64,000 nt of DNA, from positions 1-64,000 of the forward strand of contig JADFUC010002000.1 of assembly GCA_019722365.1 (NCBI GenBank), given 5' to 3'. The translations under genes and the position numbers were made by a program. The notes beneath the pieces are model-generated. The model saw only the letters and a program-made list of their open reading frames with translations, did no database searches and was not told the origin of the DNA. This DNA is from Lithospermum erythrorhizon. Taxonomy: Eukaryota > Streptophyta > Magnoliopsida > Boraginales > Boraginaceae. This document shows positions 57,752 to 64,000 of this stretch, one piece after another. How positions within the stretch are numbered: position 1 is the stretch's first letter; every line of letters begins with the position of its first letter.

Positions 57752-60700
57752 CAACATATTGAGTGTAGATCGAGGAAAAAGATGGTAGTGTAAATTAAGG
57801 TAGCTCCTCAAAATAATGGTACACATTGGGTAATCCCTTCCATCACACGAGATTAGGATCTGCATATATAATAGAGTGGACTGGCATTACAAGTTATTGA
57901 TCAAATGAGTGATAGAGTGTATAATGTTGTTATAGGATTGTAACCCATAAAGTGTGGCGTGCACTGTACAGTGTGCACTTGTACATAATTTTTTTGTTCC
58001 AGACTTCCAAGAGTTTAAAAGTAAAGAAAAATTATGATTTACGGCCAAAAATTATTTTTCCCTACTCAAGTATTGACATCTTTAATAAATCACTTCTGAT
58101 GTTTTACTCAAGAGTTATACTAATGTCTCTAAATAGGCACCAAGTTATGGTGAATTAGTTATTGGTGGTGCAGTTTAACCTGTGTGAATTTATTATTCAT
58201 TTAATTATTATTTTTGTGCAATTGTTATAATATTATTAAAATTATATAACATGTATAAGGGAAGAAAAATGAAAAGAGAATAATTGAATAGATAAATAAG
58301 TGAAATCAGTGTAATTTAACATTTTTCCACATTAGATTATAATTTGACCTCCACATAAAAAATCAAATGCCAAAAATATAATCTTAACAAATATAATCCC
58401 CACAAAGTTGACATGTGTATATGGTACCTACCCATTAAGAATATGAGACTTCACATAATAACTTTTAATTATCTGCTTCCCACATTATATATAGGGTAGA
58501 TAACCCCAAATCTTTATGTATGATGCATATAACTCAAATATATTGTACATATTTTTCATGGCTTATATGCATATACTAAAAAATTTCAGGCTTAAACTGA
58601 TAAAGAAAATAGTATTTGTAAATTTTATGTCAAAAGATAATTAAGTCAAATCAACAAAACCCTTGAATTTTAAAGACTAACAAACAAATAATCAGTATCG
58701 CAAACACATATTATGTTGTTTATTAGAATGGTTCTGTGTTTCTAATACAATAATGAGTGGCAAATCGAATATCAATTGAATACATTCCACACAAAGTATA
58801 TGTACAAACAATTAAAACATACAAAAAAACACATACAGTCATGGAGATATAACAAGAACACATACATCATACAAGAATATGTATCATACAAATAAAAAAA
58901 AACCAGAAGCAATTTCAAAAACGCTAACCACATATGCATATAAAAATTATATCCATAATTAACCATTAACAATAATACTTACTCCCACCATCTCCAAAGA
59001 TAGGTTTTTGAATGTTGAATTTTATATTTTGAACTTTAACTATTTTTATATTGAGTATATGTCGGTATAATAGTTGATTCAACAATAATTTTAACTATTC
59101 AAAGTCAAAATAGACAATCTTATGGATATGAAGGTAGTATAACATACCCGAAACAAAACTCGAAAAAAGCTATTCACATATCCATATAATTTTATAACAA
59201 TAATTATCATTAACAATGACACTTACTCCCTTCATCCCTAAAAAATAATCTATTTCTGAAATTTGATGATTTTATAATTTTTAAATTCAAATATTTTTTT
59301 TATACATTGTATAATATTAGATATAAATTATATCAAATATAGTAATTTCAACATAATGTACTAATAATATGATAACTTTTGTTGAAATCAAACGTATATA
59401 TATGAACTAAGACACACCATTTGATCGGAATCATCAATAAACTGAGAGAGATAGAATTTGATTGTCCAACTAAGTACATAACAATAATAGTAATAATACT
59501 GAATAATATTATATTGTGTGTTTGGAGAGGGTAAGATATATGGTGTTAATGAGTCGAGTTCATGTAATGGTTATCAACATTAGTAATAAAATGCCCAAAT
59601 ATATATGTATGATATGTATTAGTATTTTAAAAATATAGTATGTAGTAGAGCAAGTTCATATATAATCGACAAGTTATCAAGTAGAAATTAATACGCAAGT
59701 ATGACTCGATTATCTTTCGAGCTGGTTGTTACACAAGTACCAAGCGGGTATCAAATTACTCGATCCATTCACATCACTAGATGGTATGTTACACACTCCA
59801 CTAGACAATGTGTTCACAATGTAATATGCGTATTGTTTGGTTTTACATATTAATCTAAAACTAAAAAAGACAATGTATATCATGCTCTTAAGTCTTAATA
59901 GAGTGGAAAAATAGTTTGACAAAGTATAACAAGGAATCTGGACTTGTCACATGTCAATTAAATGATTTTATCTAAATCATTTAAATTTGAATGATACTGA
60001 TATTGATCTCAATAATTTATCATATAAAATTTATCATATAAAATTTATCGGGATTAAAAGATTACACATATATAGTAACATTGGATTAAAAGACCGAATT
60101 CATTTTCAAGTTTGTTAGGATGTTATAGCTTAGAAAATTCATTGGCAGTACCCGCATCATTTGCTCCCGTACTAACATAGTCTTATAGTCCTTTGTAGAG
60201 GTCAACATGTATGGTATGTTGATGAGCTCTAATTCATCTTAGTTTTTGAGACTTAATCTTGACAAAGTTATCAACAACATATTGTTGTAAAAGACGTCCA
60301 CCACGAAGCAGGAGAGATGTATTGTTTGGTCGAATCTAATAATAAGTTATAATATTAGAATTTGAAGTATACATAGATATCAAAATTTGTTATAAAAACC
60401 AAAAGTCTTAATATATATTTGTAACATATTTGAGTTGAATGCACGACATGTCACCAAACCACTATTATTGTTTTGGGTGTTAATATCCCATCCATATGAA
60501 CCGTGGGGCAATAGAAGAACATATTGCAAGGGCATAATACGTATATACGGAATATTCATGATATTTCCCACTGCGTCTGTACTATGATATCTCGTAGATT
60601 CATATTTTCCATGTCATCTCCATCAACAATGACAACCTGAGATGTAGTTGGCATGCTATATTGGTGCATGTTTGCCGCTTGTTGCTGAATAACCAACTTA

Positions 60701-60807
60701 CATGTGGGTAAGAGGCATGGATTGACTTTAGGCGGCGTAAAACTTGGACAAAAGGATATACTTCTGAAGTATATTTTGTATCCTCACTACCAAATTTCTA
60801 TGAAGTG
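57752..60807. other. EDR1 3' flank and intergenic DNA
   Basis: No gene is seen. An AATAAA at 58084-58089, about 330 bp after the EDR1 stop, may serve its 3' end. A short MITE lies at 58982-59137, and a lone MITE-like end 'tactcccttcatccct' near 59225. The rest is AT-rich, with broken minus-strand frames near 60.2-60.7 kb that may be internal sequence of the LTR-like unit at 60808-60952. Confidence 0.5.
58982..59137. mobile_element. Short Stowaway-like MITE, 156 bp
   Basis: The left end CTCCCACCATCTCC and the reverse complement of the right end, CTACCTTCATATCC, are imperfect inverted repeats, both beside TA. Inner sequence ('aagatagg' and 'tagacaatctta') also pairs. Non-coding. Confidence 0.55.
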
Positions 60808-60952
60808 CTTCTGATAAAATATAGAAGGAGAATTTTATTGATGAATTACTTGAATATGAAATACAATATTGTGTCTTATTTATAGACACATTTAAACTAA
60901 ACCGAGTAGCCTCCAAGATACCTCATGGGTTTAATGCCCACTCGACTCTAAT
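60808..60952 (-). repeat. Short LTR-like repeat C, copy 1
   Basis: On the minus strand it begins TATTAGAGTCGAG right after GAGGGAGGG, a purine run like a polypurine tract, and contains TATAAATAAGACACAA like a promoter with transcription start. It ends near 'tcagaagcacttcatag', after which 'tttggtagtgaggata' could be a degenerate primer site. It aligns with 62835-62980. The structure suggests a small copia-type LTR on the minus strand. Confidence 0.5.
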
Positions 60953-61221
60953 ACCCTCCCTCAAACTCATGCTAATTTGATAGAATTTCCATGAATTTAT
61001 AACAACAATGACAATAATAATAAGAAAAAAATATAAATATGCTGCCTTGCTTTATGAATCCTTTCTGTGTCTACGTTTTCGTCGTCAAAGCTTCGCCCAT
61101 ACTTGGGTCGCTATGACAAACACCCGTTTTATCTACTCTCCAATTTGAGTTGTTGGTTCTATTGACCCGGAGACACCACGATCATCACGATGAAGTAACA
61201 AGCGAAGGTGCATCGCTCTCC

Positions 61222-62162
61222 TGATGGAAAAATATGCATATTTTGAATAAAACTTTAAACAAATAGCATACGAGATCAATTTAATTGTCATAAATCATAT
61301 CTAAATAATATATAACAATAAATTATCTGGACGTACTTACGATTACATCAAAATTCACCAACAACCTTTCCTGACTTCACTTTGAATTCGATAGGCACAC
61401 AATTGTGATGCCTCTAGTTGATGAACATTACGAGGGGTTGAATCCAACACTTGAATTTGCTAGAGCGAGTGAGGGATTGGATGTTAAAATTCAAGACAAG
61501 AATTACAATTCTTGGCCTTGAATATTTCGGCCACCTCTAGGAAGAAGAGGGGCGCCGAGTTTGAGGGGAAGGGGCTTAGGTTTTTTTTTCCCTGGTTTTT
61601 GTTATATAATGAAAACCTAATAAAACCCCACTTAAATAGGGTCTTATTGTTGTTCTAAATCCAGCAGTAGTTAATAGGTCGGGTCATTTTAAATTGAACT
61701 AACTCGTTAAGTAAATACTACTAACAGAACAGTATCAAGCTCAGCTAACTATGAATTAACTCGACTAACTGGTCAATTAATGCATTTCGTCCAATTTATA
61801 TTCTTTAATAATGTAAAATTTTCGTTGAATATTCGATGATTACAATCAACTCTTTCATTTAGCAAGCATTGTTTAATTTCATTCATGAAATATAATTCAA
61901 CATCGTTGTATATGTGTGACCTTCTAGGCTCAGATAATAGCAGCCGTATAATAATATAATTGACCATTATTATTATAACGATTATGCATGAGATCTAGCA
62001 ATTTTGCATAATCCTTGATATTATCATGAGAACCTGACTAGTAATTACAATTACTATTACTTAGTTTTAGTAATCTCATTTAACTAAACTAGTAAATGAA
62101 TTGTTACAATAATTGTCGCAAGACACATAATTATTGAAACCCATATTAATTTATTTCCAACA
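61222..62162 (-). mobile_element. LTR of the TGTTGGAAAT family, 941 bp
   Basis: Read on the minus strand it starts TGTTGGAAATAAATTAAT and ends TTTTTCCATCA. It is collinear with the solo LTR at 32068-33031. The flanking bases (tctcc and tttct) do not give a clear target duplication. No coding region adjoins it, so it is probably a solo LTR. Confidence 0.7.
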
Positions 62163-62834
62163 TTTCTCTCATCTGTAACGGGGTGGCAATTGAAGGGTGC
62201 ACTATCATCCTCCTTTATACATGCCTAAATAATCTGGGATGTGTGGCTTGTGTCGCCGTCGAAATCTTAGTCGCTAATATTGCGCCACTAACCCAAACAT
62301 AAAAGAAAAGACCTAATACAGTAGATGACAAAGGGATGCTGCCGTGACTTGCCTACAACTACTACCAAACAAGTATATTTTCTTTGATTATGGATTATGG
62401 CTCCATAAAACTCACAACATGACGAAAGAAAAAAAAAAGTTGAACAATCCACATACTGGAAAGAAACGTGGGAAGGACAAAACATTTGGTGAAAGCATTG
62501 AATAGGCAGTAAGGCCAAATCATACAAGAAAGTTTGAGGACGCAAACGAAACATATATACTACGTATATGTATAAATAGATGTCCGAAAATATTACCAAA
62601 TTGAAATTTGACGAAGAACGGAAAATCATGAAAAGTTTAACTATGAAAAGTAAATTTAATTTAATGAAAAAAAATTAATTTTTATTTTTATTGATATATT
62701 TTTAAAATATTATAAAACATAAACAAAAATATCTACGGTCAAAGTTCAACTGAAAATTAAAAAAGTCAAAAGTGGACAATCTTTGTGGGATGGAGGGAGT
62801 ATTTTTCTGTATTTTTCTTCTCAAGATCTTAGGC
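62163..62834. other. Intergenic stretch with lone MITE end
   Basis: AT-rich sequence without a gene. 'gggatggagggagtat' at about 62788-62803 is a Stowaway-type right end, but no matching left end was found, so only a fragment or a chance match is present. Confidence 0.45.
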
Positions 62835-62980
62835 TCGATACAATTATAAAAAATAAAAGAAAATTTTGTGTTATTTGCTTGAATGTGAAATACAAAATTG
62901 TGTGTTATAAACATATTTAACCTAAACTAGGTAGCCTCGAATACCTCTTGGAAGCTTAATACTTATTTTCGACTTTAATA
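62835..62980 (-). repeat. Short LTR-like repeat C, copy 2
   Basis: It aligns with 60808-60952 in the same orientation: 'cttgaatgtgaaatacaaaattgtgt', 'aacatatttaacctaaact', 'ggtagcctcgaatacctc' and 'cgactttaat' have counterparts there. The purine run before the minus-strand start is not kept. Confidence 0.55.
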
Positions 62981-64000
62981 AGCTTCACTGAGCATCCTAT
63001 TTTCTACTTGTGATGCATTGTTGAATATAAGATTGGGCATGTCTGCATTTATAACTCTGATATATTATTACAAGTTTCGGATGGGCTTTCCTGACGGACT
63101 TCTAGGATGGTAGGCTTCGGCCAACTTGAGTGTCAGGTTAATTGTTCTCCTAGGCATGGATCTTAGGGCGCGTCTTTCTTCTTCTGACGGGTTTTGGTAG
63201 ATGCGCAATGTTATCGTCAGTGAGTTCGGAATACGCTTTCGCGACGTCGGACTGAAAGTGTGACCACGGGGTGTGGTCACAAACACTCCGACGATCAAGT
63301 CAGTTATTTTGGAGTTATGTGAGAATACAAATATATCAAAATGTACTATGGAATCAGAATTTGGAATTAAGGAGTGTGTACTATTAATGGGGTATTTATA
63401 GGAAAGTACTATGAGTTGTCATGATACCCTCTTTCTTCATAGGATCATGCCACATGTCAACATCTTGACGCATCTAATAGTATGGGACCCTATACCATAT
63501 GGTCCATAACTTGAGATATGTTGGGCTAAAATAGTATATATATATTCACACCTTGTTTTCAAGACGATGATAAACTTCCTATTAGTTGTATATTGCTCCT
63601 TATTACTGGAATGTATATACTCCATACTACCTCCCGGCTAAATTCAAATCATAATGTACTTCTTAAATATTAAAAGCATTGTAGTATACCCAAATGTATT
63701 GCCTAAAATGTCTTCCTTGAGTGTTTGGCCGGAGAATAGACTAAGTAATTCGATGGTGGTATAAACTAATAATTTAAAGTACCACCAAAACAACAAATTT
63801 GATATGATTCCAGATGAAATAGAGTGGCAATGCATGCATGCTGTAGGAGTTGATAGGGTGTGCTTTATAGTTGTAATTCTTTTTTGATAGTTATGTGCTA
63901 TTTTATAATATTCTTTTGCACTCCTTTTATTTACTTAACCACCAACATGATTTACATAAAATTATAGTTTTAGCTCTTTAATAAATTTGTATTTATAAAT
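62981..64000. other. Intergenic, possible minus-strand LTR fragment
   Basis: The block 63070-63330 is notably less AT-rich than its surroundings and holds 'cactccgacgatcaag', a phrase common in plant LTRs. On the minus strand CCTATAAATACCCC (about 63390-63403) looks like an LTR promoter upstream of it. Ends could not be defined. The final 500 bp to the window edge show no gene. Confidence 0.35.

Overview
The window reads as AT-rich nuclear DNA of a eudicot plant. It holds two multi-exon plus-strand genes that match well-known plant families, separated by old, nested transposable elements. No bacterial-type operons, rRNA genes, CRISPR arrays or convincing tRNA genes were seen. The species cannot be named from the sequence.

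Layout. Positions 1-12.5 kb are repeat-rich: two direct copies of a ~0.5 kb sequence (1-470 and 5171-5697), a truncated LTR (about 5706-7200), a complete 2.6 kb LTR (7954-10531), a faint OTU-protease-like coding remnant (10.9-11.4 kb) and a Stowaway-type MITE ending 209 bp before the first gene. Positions 12708-22667 carry a 16-exon gene for the anaphase-promoting-complex TPR subunit CDC27B/HOBBIT (APC3). Its open frame of about 754 codons is continuous across every junction, but one intron starts with AT instead of GT.

Positions 23284-36692 are one minus-strand Ty1/copia element of SIRE-like type. It has LTRs at both ends, a primer-binding site, remnants of protease, integrase, reverse transcriptase and RNase H, and a downstream env-like region. 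A degenerate hAT transposon (about 24.2-28.2 kb) and a 964 bp solo LTR (32068-33031, repeat CTTTG) have inserted into it. A second MITE follows at 36837-37317. Positions 38331-47070 are a second minus-strand copia element with short (~230 bp) LTRs. It is interrupted by a 2639 bp solo LTR (42491-45129) flanked by the perfect target duplication AGAAT and belonging to the same family as the LTR at 7954. A further LTR in plus orientation follows at 47087, then a (TA)24 microsatellite.

Positions 48791-57751 carry a 13-exon gene for an EDR1-type Raf-like MAPKKK (CTR1 family). The kinase domain is intact, but exon 3 carries an indel that breaks the frame. From 57.8 kb to the end there is no gene, only MITEs, short LTR-like pieces, another copy of the TGTTGGAAAT-type LTR and unassigned AT-rich sequence.

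The two genes have unrelated jobs (cell-cycle proteolysis; defence, ethylene and senescence signalling) and are not a functional cluster. I found no convincing undescribed system. The items most worth checking are the AT-AG intron in CDC27B and the damaged, hairpin-bearing exon 3 in EDR1, because each decides whether a central regulatory gene is functional or whether the assembly has an error there.
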